Positions 18,103 through 26,638 of a stretch of DNA of 61,106 nt are shown here, in pieces. Numbering within the stretch: the stretch's first letter is position 1; each line of letters starts with the position of its first letter. Made by a program: the position numbers and the translations under genes. This stretch comes from Pseudomonas sp. GV085 (lineage in GTDB: Bacteria; Pseudomonadota; Gammaproteobacteria; Pseudomonadales; Pseudomonadaceae). The notes below the pieces were generated by a model that did no database searches, had not been told where the DNA came from, and saw only the letters and a program-made list of their open reading frames with translations. The stretch covers positions 1 to 61,106 of the forward strand of contig NZ_QAOV01000022.1 in the NCBI RefSeq assembly GCF_003050925.1. Reading direction: 5' to 3'.

Positions 18103-19088
18103 GTCCGCTCCAATTGCTTGTACACCGCCCACGTCGTCTGCGGCGTACTCCGGCATTACGGCAACTTGTACGAGAACATAAAGTCGATTTGCGAGACCTG
18201 ATCCAGCCCCTGTTCATTGATGAGGGGATCAGCGAAGCCCGGCCTATCGAAACCATGCCAGGCATCTTGCGTCTGCCGGAATCCGCTGTGCGTAGCGAAG
18301 TGGAAGATCTTTATCGTTTGGGCATTCGTTATGTAATGCTTTTTGGTATTTCCCATCATAAAGACGAAGAAGGAAGTGATACCTGGAGCGATGAGGGGTT
18401 GCTGACACGCACTATTCGCAGAATCAGACAGTCTTGCCCCGAGATGGTCATCATTCCTGATGTCTGCTTTTGTGAATACACCACTCACGGACATTGTGGT
18501 GTCGTGCGAGATGGACATGTAGATAACGATAAAACCGTCGAGAACCTGGTTAAACAGTCTTTGGCTGCCGCGCGTGCCGGTGCTGACATGCTTGCTCCGT
18601 CCTCAATGATGGACGGTCAGGTGGGTGCGATACGAATGGCGCTGGATAAAGCAGGCTTCAGTCATGTTTGCATTTTGGCCCACGCAGTTAAATTCGCCTC
18701 GTCATTCTATGGCCCCTTTCGGGTGGCCGTAGAGTGCGAGTTGGACGGTGATCGTGACGCCTATCAGGCAGATTATGCAAACGGCAGGCAGGCTCTGATA
18801 GAGGCGCATCTGGATGAAGAACAGGGTGCTGATATTTTGATGGTCAAACCCGGCACGCCCTATCTGGACGTATTAAGTCAGCTTCGACAACGAACCGAGT
18901 TGCCATTGGCGGTTTATCAAGTGGGCGGCGAATATGCCGCTATCAAGTTCGCGGTACTTGCCGGCGCACTGAATGAAGAGCGAACAGTGATGGAAACACT
19001 GGTCGGGTTCAAACGCGCAGGCGCTGACATTATTGTGAGTTATTACGCCAAGCAAGTGGCGCAATGGATGGAAAAAGGAGTTGTATGA
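18099..19088 (+). CDS. Divergent zinc-type HemB (ALA dehydratase) paralogue
   Basis: A 329-residue TIM-barrel protein of the porphobilinogen synthase family. Both Schiff-base lysines are present (K198 in VKFASSFYGPFR, K250 in LMVKPG). The zinc cysteines C123, C125 and C133 (CFCEYTTHGHC) are of the E. coli type, whereas the usual Pseudomonas HemB is the cysteine-free magnesium type. Pocket residues differ from E. coli HemB: YQVSGEY is YQVGGEY (G276), the SYST before the first lysine is AHAV, and FREA is FRVA. I infer a laterally acquired copy with changed substrate or inhibitor response. It is coupled by ATGA to genes on both sides. Confidence 0.93.
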   Translation: MSPLQLLVHRPRRLRRTPALRQLVREHKVDLRDLIQPLFIDEGISEARPIETMPGILRLPESAVRSEVEDLYRLGIRYVMLFGISHHKDEEGSDTWSDEGLLTRTIRRIRQSCPEMVIIPDVCFCEYTTHGHCGVVRDGHVDNDKTVENLVKQSLAAARAGADMLAPSSMMDGQVGAIRMALDKAGFSHVCILAHAVKFASSFYGPFRVAVECELDGDRDAYQADYANGRQALIEAHLDEEQGADILMVKPGTPYLDVLSQLRQRTELPLAVYQVGGEYAAIKFAVLAGALNEERTVMETLVGFKRAGADIIVSYYAKQVAQWMEKGVV

Positions 19089-19765
19089 TGGCGGTTTTTC
19101 ACGATTTGAGTGATCTGAATACGGTTTTTAACGATCAGGATTATACCGTTACACAAGTAGGCGCTGCACCGCTGCAGGGTAACAAATTCGTGATTTTGTT
19201 ACATGGCCGCAGGCAGGCACCTGATGATATTTACGAGATCGGTCGGCGCATCGACCTGGAAAATATCACTTATCTATTACCGTCGGCACCTGGCAAAACC
19301 TGGTATCCCAGCGGTTTTCAAAGAGAACTTGAACAGAACCAGCCTCATGTCGATAGGGCGCTTGTTTATGTCAAGCGACTTGTTCAATACTTGCTTGAGC
19401 GCGATGTACCGGCGAATAACATCTGGCTGATGGGTTTCTCCCAAGGCGCCTGTATCGGTAGTCAGTACTTATTCTGTTCACGCGATAAACTGGGAGGCGC
19501 CTTATTGTTCACCGGCGGACTTTTTGGGCCGGAGGTGAATCTGACCTCGAGTGAAAGCAATTGTCTCGCGAAAATGCCTATTTTATTGACAGGAAGTACG
19601 ACCGACAGTTGGGTGCCAGAAGCCCGGGTTCGCGATACTGCCTGTTTATTTCGCAAGCTTGGCGCCAGCGTGCAGGAAGAAATATTCAGCGAGCGCGACC
19701 ATCTGGTTTCGGAGCAAGAAATTGATATCGCCAGGGACTGGTTGACCGCAACTCAAGTCGCGTGA
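19085..19765 (+). CDS. Alpha/beta-hydrolase, phospholipase/carboxylesterase family
   Basis: A 226-residue cytoplasmic hydrolase of the carboxylesterase/lysophospholipase-like family. It shows the oxyanion segment LLHGRRQ, the nucleophile elbow GFSQGA (Ser near 125) and likely catalytic Asp (STTDSWVP) and His (ERDHLVS). Such enzymes cleave carboxyl or thio-esters of small acids. The ATG at 19085 overlaps the HemB-paralogue stop (ATGATGG; a second ATG follows). In this cluster it could hydrolyse a CoA ester or an ester intermediate, which is inference. Confidence 0.9.
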   Translation: MMAVFHDLSDLNTVFNDQDYTVTQVGAAPLQGNKFVILLHGRRQAPDDIYEIGRRIDLENITYLLPSAPGKTWYPSGFQRELEQNQPHVDRALVYVKRLVQYLLERDVPANNIWLMGFSQGACIGSQYLFCSRDKLGGALLFTGGLFGPEVNLTSSESNCLAKMPILLTGSTTDSWVPEARVRDTACLFRKLGASVQEEIFSERDHLVSEQEIDIARDWLTATQVA

Positions 19766-19780
19766 AAAGGAAAAGAAATC

Positions 19781-20986
19781 ATGACGGATGCTTTTATTTG
19801 CGATTACGTTCGCACACCTATCGGTAAGTATGCAGGTGCCCTTTCTTCGGTTCGGGCCGATGATCTGGCTGCCATTCCCCTGCAAGCGCTGAAGTCCCGT
19901 AACAATACTGTCGATTGGCAATGCCTGGACGATGTCATCCTGGGTTGTGCCAACCAAGCGGGCGAAGATAATCGCAATGTTGCGCGTATGAGCCTGCTGC
20001 TTGCAGGGTTCGATGTTAGTACACCTGGCACGACCATCAATCGTTTGTGCGCCTCCGGTATGGATGCGCTTGGCATGGCGGCACGTTATCTCAAAAGCGG
20101 TGAGGCGGATCTCTTGCTCGCTGGTGGAGTGGAGTCCATGTCACGAGCGCCCTTGGTAATGCCGAAGGCCGACATCGCTTTTTCACGGCAGGCAGAACTC
20201 TACGATACGACCTTGGGATGGCGTTTTATCAATGCCCGCCTGCAAGCGCTGTACGGTACAGACTCCATGCCTGAGACAGCGGAAAATGTTGCCGAACAGT
20301 TTGGCATTGGTCGTGAGGAGCAGGACCTTTTTGCGCTGCGCAGCCAGGAAAAATATGCTTTGGCTGCGAAGTCCGGCGTTTTCGATAGGGAAATTGTACC
20401 GGTCACTCTTTCACTTCCGCGAAAAGAGCTCCGCCGGATTGAATTCGACGAGCACCCACGAGAAACAACGTTAGAAACATTGCAGCGTCTCGCTACACCG
20501 TTTCGAAAAGTGAACGGCAGCGTTACAGCAGGTAATGCTTCAGGGGTGAACGACGGAGCCGCAGCCTTGTTGCTCGCCTCGAAAACAGGGCTTATGCAGC
20601 ATGGATTGAAGCCTCGTGCGCGCATTGTGGCGTGCGCATGCGCTGGTGTTGAACCACGGATCATGGGTATCGGCCCGGTTCCTGCTGTGCATAAAGTATT
20701 GAAACTGGCGGGCATGACGCTCGAACAAATGGACGTTCTAGAAATCAACGAGGCGTTTGCATCGCAAGCACTGGCCGTGATGAAAGAGTTGAAGCTGGAC
20801 AGTGACGACCCACGGATCAACCCGAACGGTGGTGCAATTGCGCTTGGGCATCCGTTGGGCATGAGTGGTGCGCGCTTGATCGGGACGGCCATGAACCAGC
20901 TTGATCTGAGCAACGGCCGCTATGCGTTGTGCACCATGTGCATTGGCGTAGGTCAGGGCATTGCGATGATCATCGAGCGCTGTTAA
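19781..20986 (+). CDS. PcaF-like 3-oxoadipyl-CoA/acetyl-CoA thiolase
   Basis: A 401-residue thiolase, the exact length of PcaF. The nucleophilic cysteine is C90 (INRLCASGMD). The GGAIALGHPLGMSGA histidine box and the CTMCIGVGQG cysteine box are intact. Much of the sequence follows PcaF (ADDLAAIPLQAL, GCANQAGEDNRNVARM, SMPETAENVAE). PcaF interconverts 3-oxoadipyl-CoA + CoA with succinyl-CoA + acetyl-CoA. Here no other pca gene is near, so it serves the BKACE/HemB-like cluster. Codon use is AT-richer than in core genes. Its last 17 bases overlap the convergent exporter gene. Confidence 0.94.
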   Translation: MTDAFICDYVRTPIGKYAGALSSVRADDLAAIPLQALKSRNNTVDWQCLDDVILGCANQAGEDNRNVARMSLLLAGFDVSTPGTTINRLCASGMDALGMAARYLKSGEADLLLAGGVESMSRAPLVMPKADIAFSRQAELYDTTLGWRFINARLQALYGTDSMPETAENVAEQFGIGREEQDLFALRSQEKYALAAKSGVFDREIVPVTLSLPRKELRRIEFDEHPRETTLETLQRLATPFRKVNGSVTAGNASGVNDGAAALLLASKTGLMQHGLKPRARIVACACAGVEPRIMGIGPVPAVHKVLKLAGMTLEQMDVLEINEAFASQALAVMKELKLDSDDPRINPNGGAIALGHPLGMSGARLIGTAMNQLDLSNGRYALCTMCIGVGQGIAMIIERC

Positions 20987-21926
20987 TCGATTCTGGTTCA
21001 GGTTCGACGCTATTTTCCACAGACTGCCCGCTGGTATAACGCCAGCGGGACATCACATACAGCCCCATTCCAATGAGTACGCCACCCGCTATTTCATGCC
21101 CGGTGGGAACCTGGCCGGTTAAACCAAAAGAAATCAAGGCGGCGAAAAGTGGACAGAGAAACAGAAAACCACTGGTTTGTACGGACCCGCCAATTTTCAG
21201 TGCGACGAACCAGAGCCCCATGGCACCGGTCGATGCCGGGATGGCAAGCCATAAAAACATGCCCCAGTGATACGCAGTGGTAGGGAGGGCTAATTGTTGT
21301 GGGCTAAGCGCTGCGATCAGGGCCAATATCATCGAGCCCAGCAACATCTGCCAAAACGTTACCAGCCAAGGGGAAAGCGCAAGGTTAAATTTCTTGTTAA
21401 GAACGGTTGAGCACGCCCAGCAAATTGAGGCCAGTATCACCAAACCTTCGCCATACCCCACACTCATTGAACCTGTTGAGCTGATGCCAATGCAAATGAC
21501 AACGCCGATGAATGCCAGTAACAAGCCACCGAGAGCCACTGGCGAAGAGCGTTCTCCAAGAAACATCCAGGCCAGAACCACAACCAATAAAGGATTGCTC
21601 GCCATCAAAATGGCGGCCGTAGAAGGCGAAGTCGAGGTCAGACCGATATTCAGAAAAGCCATTACCCCCGCAGTCTGGAAAGAACCTAGAACAAGGATTC
21701 TAAGCCAGGGGAAATACTTCAGATTTAACTTCTGCCGCCACATGATCAGAAAAACAAAGGGTAATAAAGAAACTGCTGCGACAAAAAAACGTGCGGAAGC
21801 CGTCCATAAGGGCGGCATTTCGCTCATCACGATTTTTGTGCTCACAAACGAAGAACCTTGCAAAAAAGTAGAGGCCAGAACCAGCAAAAAATACTGATTT
21901 TGACTCGGGTTGTTGGCCACTTGCAT
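20970..21926 (-). CDS. EamA/DMT-family exporter
   Basis: A 318-residue inner-membrane protein with two EamA repeats and about ten hydrophobic segments (for example GSFQTAGVMAFLNIGL and SMSVGYGEGLVILASICWAC). DMT/EamA proteins commonly export amino acids or small metabolites. It converges on and overlaps the thiolase gene by 17 bases. Together with the AraC gene upstream on the same strand, it probably belongs to the same cluster as the export step. Confidence 0.92.
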   Translation of the reverse strand: MQVANNPSQNQYFLLVLASTFLQGSSFVSTKIVMSEMPPLWTASARFFVAAVSLLPFVFLIMWRQKLNLKYFPWLRILVLGSFQTAGVMAFLNIGLTSTSPSTAAILMASNPLLVVVLAWMFLGERSSPVALGGLLLAFIGVVICIGISSTGSMSVGYGEGLVILASICWACSTVLNKKFNLALSPWLVTFWQMLLGSMILALIAALSPQQLALPTTAYHWGMFLWLAIPASTGAMGLWFVALKIGGSVQTSGFLFLCPLFAALISFGLTGQVPTGHEIAGGVLIGMGLYVMSRWRYTSGQSVENSVEPEPESINSAR

Positions 21927-22364
21927 AGTTTCTCCACAGGGTTTGTCCAGATGGACAGACTCTAAGACACTCAGCTTCTCCTAGAGCGCGCGTTTCCGAC
22001 AGATGTTATTGAGAACGAGACTTTAGGGCCTGTTAATGTTTCACATCGGTAGCCATAGAACAGCGCATCACATGACCACCCCCGCTTTCAGTTCCAGATC
22101 TGGGCTCGACTAAAAGCACTTTGAAAAAGTGCTGAGCCAATTGCCGCTGGCTGACCAAGCGTTGAATCCTCTATAAACGGCGCTCCAGCAAGACAATCCG
22201 CTCCTTTCCAGGACACGACCTGATCATCTCGATGAGGAATCACTCGTGGCGGGGTTGCTGATGTTTACCGGCGTATTTGGCATCGGCGAAGGACATTTGT
22301 TTCATCAGGGCTCAACGGCTCAGTTCAGGTGATAGGTGTATTTTCAGCAGATCTGGAAGTCGTT
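21927..22364. other. Intergenic stretch with an IS5 remnant
   Basis: This 438-base gap between the exporter and the AraC gene holds the IS5-type transposase start (22175-22305) and otherwise only short, broken open frames. It probably also contains the exporter promoter, which I cannot place confidently. Confidence 0.5.
22175..22305 (-). pseudogene. IS5-family transposase, N-terminal remnant
   Basis: From ATG 22305 the frame reads MKQMSFADAKYAGKHQQPRHE, then a stop, then FLIEMIRSCPGKERIVLLE. IS5-group transposases start MKQMTFADAEYAGKRKQTR and continue ELFLIEMDQVVPWKGLIALI, so the match is clear. An in-frame stop and loss of the rest make it a dead fragment. Confidence 0.8.
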
Positions 22365-23195
22365 TCAGGGTTTCCTTAGGTATTCACTGGGTAGATTTCC
22401 TGTGACACGCTTGAACATTACGGTGAAGGCACTCTGCGAGCTGTAGCCCAAGCACTCGGCCACCTGGCTGATGGGCTCACCTGTATTGAGGCGGAAGATA
22501 GCGTTCACAATCCGCAGCTGTTGTCGCCAGTAGACAAAGGAAGTGCCGATCTCATTCTTAAAAAGACGAGTCAATGTTCGTGTGGTCGCCCCGACGATCT
22601 GTGCCCAGTCCGCGAGTGAGCGCATGTCGCCAGGGTTGTTGATCAATGTATTGCAAATATGGCGAAGACGCCGGTCTTTTCCAGTCGGTAAATTCAGTCC
22701 TTTTGCCGATGAGTTGAGAATTTCTTCCAGAGTGATTTCCAATAACCGAGACTCGAAACTGTCGGCTTTGTAGTCAATGGAAAACAGTGAGGCGCGAATC
22801 AACTGCTCTCGTAAAAGAGGAGAAATGTTGATCCCTACCGTCCGGGAAGGTAAGTCCATGGAAAGTCTGGCGAGATCAACATAGAGCGTACGCAGCGATA
22901 CCGGGGTTCGTGTTCGCATCTGGTGATCGACAAAAGGCGGGATCCAGACCCCACGTAAAGGGGGCAAAAGCCAATATTCGTGCAACGTGCGTAGTTCCAT
23001 CATGCCATCGACCGCATAGACCAATTGCGCTCGAGGATGCTGATGAAGAGGTATTTCATGACCGGCTGGATATTCTTTGGGCATTGGAACAATCGGATTT
23101 GTTGCATATATCCATTTATCAAGGTCGTGGCTCAAACTCATCGTTTTGTCTGCTCGGTAATTATCTGTGGCGCGTTGCTCATTAAAAAAATCCAT
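22365..23195 (-). CDS. AraC-family regulator, cupin plus HTH
   Basis: A 276-residue regulator with an N-terminal cupin sensor domain (GHEIPLHQHPRAQLVYAVDG, LLPPLRGVWIPPFVDHQM) and a C-terminal AraC DNA-binding domain with two helix-turn-helices (SLADWAQIVGATTRTLTRLF, ISQVAECLGYSSQSAFTVMF). A start at ATG 23141 (MSLSHDL) is as plausible as the one used. The gene is the end piece of the 17-23 kb cluster, on the exporter strand, and is the natural candidate for its control; this is inference from position. Confidence 0.92.
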   Translation of the reverse strand: MDFFNEQRATDNYRADKTMSLSHDLDKWIYATNPIVPMPKEYPAGHEIPLHQHPRAQLVYAVDGMMELRTLHEYWLLPPLRGVWIPPFVDHQMRTRTPVSLRTLYVDLARLSMDLPSRTVGINISPLLREQLIRASLFSIDYKADSFESRLLEITLEEILNSSAKGLNLPTGKDRRLRHICNTLINNPGDMRSLADWAQIVGATTRTLTRLFKNEIGTSFVYWRQQLRIVNAIFRLNTGEPISQVAECLGYSSQSAFTVMFKRVTGNLPSEYLRKP

Positions 23196-23566
23196 TCGTC
23201 AGCCAGCAGTCGAGCGCACAGGTCTGCCCGTACTAGCGTGAATTGATCTTTTTAAAGGGACATGTCAATCGCTGGAAAAACCTATCTCGGGACGTGCCTG
23301 ATACCTCGCCCAAAAGCAGCGGGGAGTATGAATGCGAGCTTGAATGGCGAGATAGAGAACCCTTGCATTGCACGGGATGATCCTGAGCATTGTGCACGAG
23401 GCGGTTTGGCCACGCGGAGTGATGGCAAAAAAAGCTACGTTCCATCGTCCTGCCTCTCGGTAAATCGTTTACCTGAGTGTGAGCCATAGGCCTTGCCCGA
23501 CATGGCCACAGCACCATCGCAATCCGCCAATGTTCAAGAGCGTCGCACAGGGAAATGCAATATCAC
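23196..23566. other. Intergenic stretch, no gene seen
   Basis: These 371 bases upstream of the AraC gene contain only short open frames without ribosome sites or familiar domains. The AraC promoter should lie here; I see no clear -35/-10 pair or operator. Confidence 0.4.
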
Positions 23567-23800
23567 TCACATATGATTACGTTTTACCGTACAGCTGTCC
23601 ATGTTGTTGAAACAGCCTTGGATGTCGCCCTCTAAAACCCAAGATGCGTTTGCTTTTCGTGACGGCATACCAAAGCAATGTACTGCGGCATCAGCAGTTG
23701 AGCGCTCCGGCCTGAACCCATAAGAGTTCGGATCGGCGATGGTTTCCGCGATCGGTTCCAGGACCAGCAGATACAACGCCTGCATGGCCCGGCATTTCAT
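23567..23800 (-). pseudogene. Group II intron reverse-transcriptase fragment
   Basis: The frame encodes MKCRAMQALYLLVLEPIAET, ADPNSYGFRPERSTADAA and WVLEGDIQGCFNNMD. These are the conserved RT blocks of LtrA-type group II intron maturases (DRAMQALY, SYGFRPxRS, DIKGCFDN). Only about 70 residues remain, the YADD block and maturase domain are gone, and GCFDNI is altered. It is a scar of an inserted and deleted intron. Confidence 0.85.
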
Positions 23801-24110
23801 TGCGAGGATTCCGAGGTGGCTCGTCTTACTGTTTCTCTTCGGAATAAGGACTCTCCGAAGCAGAAGCGATGAGTAGCCTCGCCGATCAGTTTGTGTCGTC
23901 GAGGATCAGCAGGTCGAACAGTGCAGCCAAAACTAAGGTTGCTCAGTGCAAGCGCACTGAGCAACCAAGTAGCCGCTCCTGCCCACTCGATAACTGGCCC
24001 ATCATGTTCCGTGCATTCCTGCTGGCCGATGAGTTGATTTTGCCGCAGGCCAGCTAGGGGAGCTATTTTTTCAGTAGAATCTGCCAAAAGCTGTCCATCG
24101 GGTTCCATTT
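23801..24110. other. Gene-free scar between two pseudogenes
   Basis: Apart from the hairpin at 23937-23966 I see nothing functional. A minus-strand open frame covers most of it, but it spans the hairpin and has no recognisable domain. I treat the stretch as mobile-element debris. Confidence 0.45.
23937..23966. repeat. Perfect 13-bp inverted repeat
   Basis: GGTTGCTCAGTGC and its exact inverse surround a 4-base loop (AAGC). It lies in a gene-free stretch between two pseudogenes and has no T-tract. It may be an IS-linked hairpin or an old terminator. Confidence 0.65.
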
Positions 24111-24640
24111 TTAGACAGTTTTGCGCGTCAACCAGGCACCCCAGAAAAGACTGCTGAAGAAACGAGTAGCGTCTCCGAATCCGGCGTCGTGTAACAGTTT
24201 TTGAACCGCCGCCTCGGAATGTGGAGGGTCAGCGCCTTGGAAGATTTTCCCCAGCTTGGCCTTCACTTCATCCGGGCTGGCTCCATGCTGTCGCCACCGC
24301 TGCCCCCAGACATCAAGCAATAACGGTTGGCTGGCTAAGCATATTGAATTCCCGCCACAATCAGTGGCGCACCCGGCTTGAGATGAGCCCGAATGAATCG
24401 TAGAAGTTGTCGCTTGGCGTCATCTCCATCGAGATGATGAAGTACGCCGATCAAGGTGCCCGCATCGTATGACTCGTCTGCTGGCAGGTAGTCGACTTGC
24501 CCAAGATGCATGTCCGTTCTTCCAAGCAACTTATTTGCCTTCAACTGCTGCGTCGCTGCCCCCAGCATCGGCTCAGATGGATCTACGGCAGTGAAGCGCC
24601 AACTCGGCTCCAACGTTGCCATCGCGATAATCTCTTGGGC
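24111..24640 (-). pseudogene. Class I SAM methyltransferase, truncated and frameshifted
   Basis: The upstream part encodes AVDPSEPMLGAATQQL, LPADESYDAGTLIGVLHHL and ORF sequence ending AGIQYA-stop: motifs of a class I SAM-dependent methyltransferase after its glycine-rich loop. The downstream part continues in another frame (QPLLLDVWGQRWRQHGASPD...SLFWGAWLTRKTV). A frameshift near 24340 therefore splits the gene. The 5' end, with the GxGxG loop, was cut off by the MITE at 24641, which supplies the apparent start MRFHTAW. Two independent lesions make it dead. Confidence 0.85.
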
Positions 24641-24806
24641 CCAGGCTGTGTGAAAACGCATGCGCCGTTTTGAACGTCTGCGTTGCTACGTAAAATCTGT
24701 CGGCATTTGCTTAGGTCAGCACAGACCTAAAATTTACGTAGGAGTGCGATTTTCGTTCCGGTTCTGACTGTCAAAACCTGCTCTAAAACGTTTTCACACA
24801 GCCTCG
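24641..24806 (-). mobile_element. MITE-like element, copy 2, inverted
   Basis: Ends CCAGGCTGTGTGAAAACG (24641) and CGTTTTCACACAGCCT (24789-24804) match the element at 13521-13681. Read on the minus strand, the interior follows copy 1 (GTTTTAGAGCA, CCTACGTAAATTTT, TTTTACGTAGCAACGCAGAC). It sits at the break point of the methyltransferase pseudogene. Confidence 0.88.
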
Positions 24807-24989
24807 GTCGATTCCGGTCAGTCACGATCCAGTCGCTTCAAGTAGGGTCCTACTACCAAAAGAACTTCGCTGTTTGGTCAGTTGTCCGAGCGTACCGAGA
24901 GCAACACAACCGCCGTGAAAGACAAGTCATACGTAGCTTCCAAACCGGGAGCTAAACTGGGAGCGAGAAAGATCGCAGCCTGCAGCGAC

Positions 24990-26378
24990 TCAGTAGTAAC
25001 GTCGCGGGTCAGAATCGATCAGGCTGGTCAGTTTGGTCAGGGCGAAGCGCAATTCGTCCTGGCTGGTGGGCGACATCAATACCAGCCGCACGCAGCGGGT
25101 AATCCCGGAGCGTTCGGCCTGGAACTGTGTGCCACTGAGCACCAGCACGCCATTGGCACGGGCCAGCATGGTGAATTCGTCGCTGGTCCAGGGCTCGGGC
25201 AGGCTCAGCCAGATGTGGTAGGAATACGGTTGTGTCTTGAGCTCGAAATTGGCAAAGATTTCCCGGGCAATCGCCTGCCGCCCGGCGGCTTCGTTGCGCT
25301 GAATGCGGATCAGCTTTTTATCCAGTCCCTCAGTGATCACATTGCTGGCCAGTTGCGCCGTCAACGGCGACGGCATCCAGACACTGCTGCGCACCATCGA
25401 GGTCAGGCGCGACAATAGTTTTGGCGGACTGTAGAGATAGCCGATTCGCAACGCCGGCATGACCGCTTTCGACAGACTGGTCAGGTACACCGAGCGATCC
25501 GGGGCGAAGGCCGACAGCGGTTTGATCGACGGGTCGGTGGCGAGAAAGCCATAGATGTCGTCATCCAGAATGATGAAGTCAAACTCCTCGGCCAATGCGG
25601 CGATTTGCGCCCGGCGTTTTTGCGACATGATCGCGGCCGTCGGATTCTGGCAGGTTGCCACGCAAACCAGCATTGCCGGTTTCTCCCGCAGGCACAGCTC
25701 GCGCAGCGCCTCGGGAATGATCCCTTCATCGTCCATGGCTACGCCCCGCAGGCGTCGCTCAAGACCGTGGGCCAGGGAAATGATGCCGGGGTAGCAAAGC
25801 TCTTCACACAGCACCAGGTCGCCAGCGTTGGTCAGCGCACTCATCGCCACCATCAAGCCATGCTGCGCACCCGCGGTGATCACCACCTGCTGCCATTGGG
25901 CATCGGGCAACGAATGACGCAACCACTGCGCCCCTGCCTCGCGGTGCGCCGGATGGCCGCCGTCCGGCGCGTAATCCAGGGCGCGAGCGAAATCGGTGCT
26001 CTTGGCTATACCTACCAGCGCCCCGCGCAACCAGTATTCCAGGGTTTCGCTGTAAGGCTTGATGATCGAAAGATCCAATAATTCGGACTGCCCCAGATTC
26101 AGCGGGGCGGCACTGTTGCTGGCCGGCAGTTCAAGCTGTTTCTGGTTGAGCACATAAGTGCCCCGCCCTACCTCTCCCTGCACCAGACGCCGCCGATGGG
26201 CTTCGCTATAGGCCCTGCTGATAGTGCCCGGTGTGACATTCAGCGTGGTTGCCAGCTCCCGCAGGGTCGGCAGGCGATCACCTTCGTTCAACACGCCGTT
26301 GCTGATATCGCGCGCCAACGCGTCGGCAATCGACAAATACATCGGCTGGCTGAACTCGCTTAGCTGAGGAACCCACAT
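24990..26378 (-). CDS. MocR-family PLP-dependent regulator
   Basis: A 462-residue fusion of an N-terminal GntR winged helix (about 10-80; EGDRLPTLRELATTLNVTPG) and a fold-type I aminotransferase-like domain. The PLP lysine is in SLSKAVMPALRIGY. MocR proteins sense PLP or amino-compound adducts and usually control the divergent gene. Here that is benE, across a 348-base AT-rich gap holding direct repeats, the usual kind of MocR target. A transport plus one-carbon (glyA) regulon is plausible. Confidence 0.94.
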   Translation of the reverse strand: MWVPQLSEFSQPMYLSIADALARDISNGVLNEGDRLPTLRELATTLNVTPGTISRAYSEAHRRRLVQGEVGRGTYVLNQKQLELPASNSAAPLNLGQSELLDLSIIKPYSETLEYWLRGALVGIAKSTDFARALDYAPDGGHPAHREAGAQWLRHSLPDAQWQQVVITAGAQHGLMVAMSALTNAGDLVLCEELCYPGIISLAHGLERRLRGVAMDDEGIIPEALRELCLREKPAMLVCVATCQNPTAAIMSQKRRAQIAALAEEFDFIILDDDIYGFLATDPSIKPLSAFAPDRSVYLTSLSKAVMPALRIGYLYSPPKLLSRLTSMVRSSVWMPSPLTAQLASNVITEGLDKKLIRIQRNEAAGRQAIAREIFANFELKTQPYSYHIWLSLPEPWTSDEFTMLARANGVLVLSGTQFQAERSGITRCVRLVLMSPTSQDELRFALTKLTSLIDSDPRRYY

Positions 26379-26447
26379 GAATGATCACTACCCATCGTAG
26401 AAATGATGAATATCCGAGCATATCACATGGAGGTTAGGCAACTAATA

Positions 26448-26638
26448 AATCAACTCAATCGATAAATTGATTCGATTGAAGCGGTGATTGAATCGGTAAG
26501 CATTTTTACTGAACAATATTTTTAAACAATATTATTTATATCAAAATCAAATAGTTATATCAAAATCCGTCGAGAAATAAGCAGTAATAGCAAAAAAACA
26601 TTTCGCAACAATCTCTCGACCTATTGAATCAACTCAAT
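26448..26638. promoter_or_regulatory. Direct repeats in the MocR-benE gap, likely MocR sites
   Basis: The 12-mer AATCAACTCAAT occurs at 26448-26459 and 26627-26638, with related ATTGATTCGATTGAA and GATTGAATCGG at 26467-26495. The 13-mer TTATATCAAAATC occurs at 26536 and 26555, 19 bp apart. The gap is far AT-richer than its flanks. MocR regulators characteristically bind direct repeats, so these are candidate operators and promoters. Confidence 0.6.

Noticed and set aside
23797..24108. 103-codon minus-strand open frame between two pseudogenes
   Set aside because: It crosses a perfect hairpin, has no recognisable domain and no clear ribosome site.
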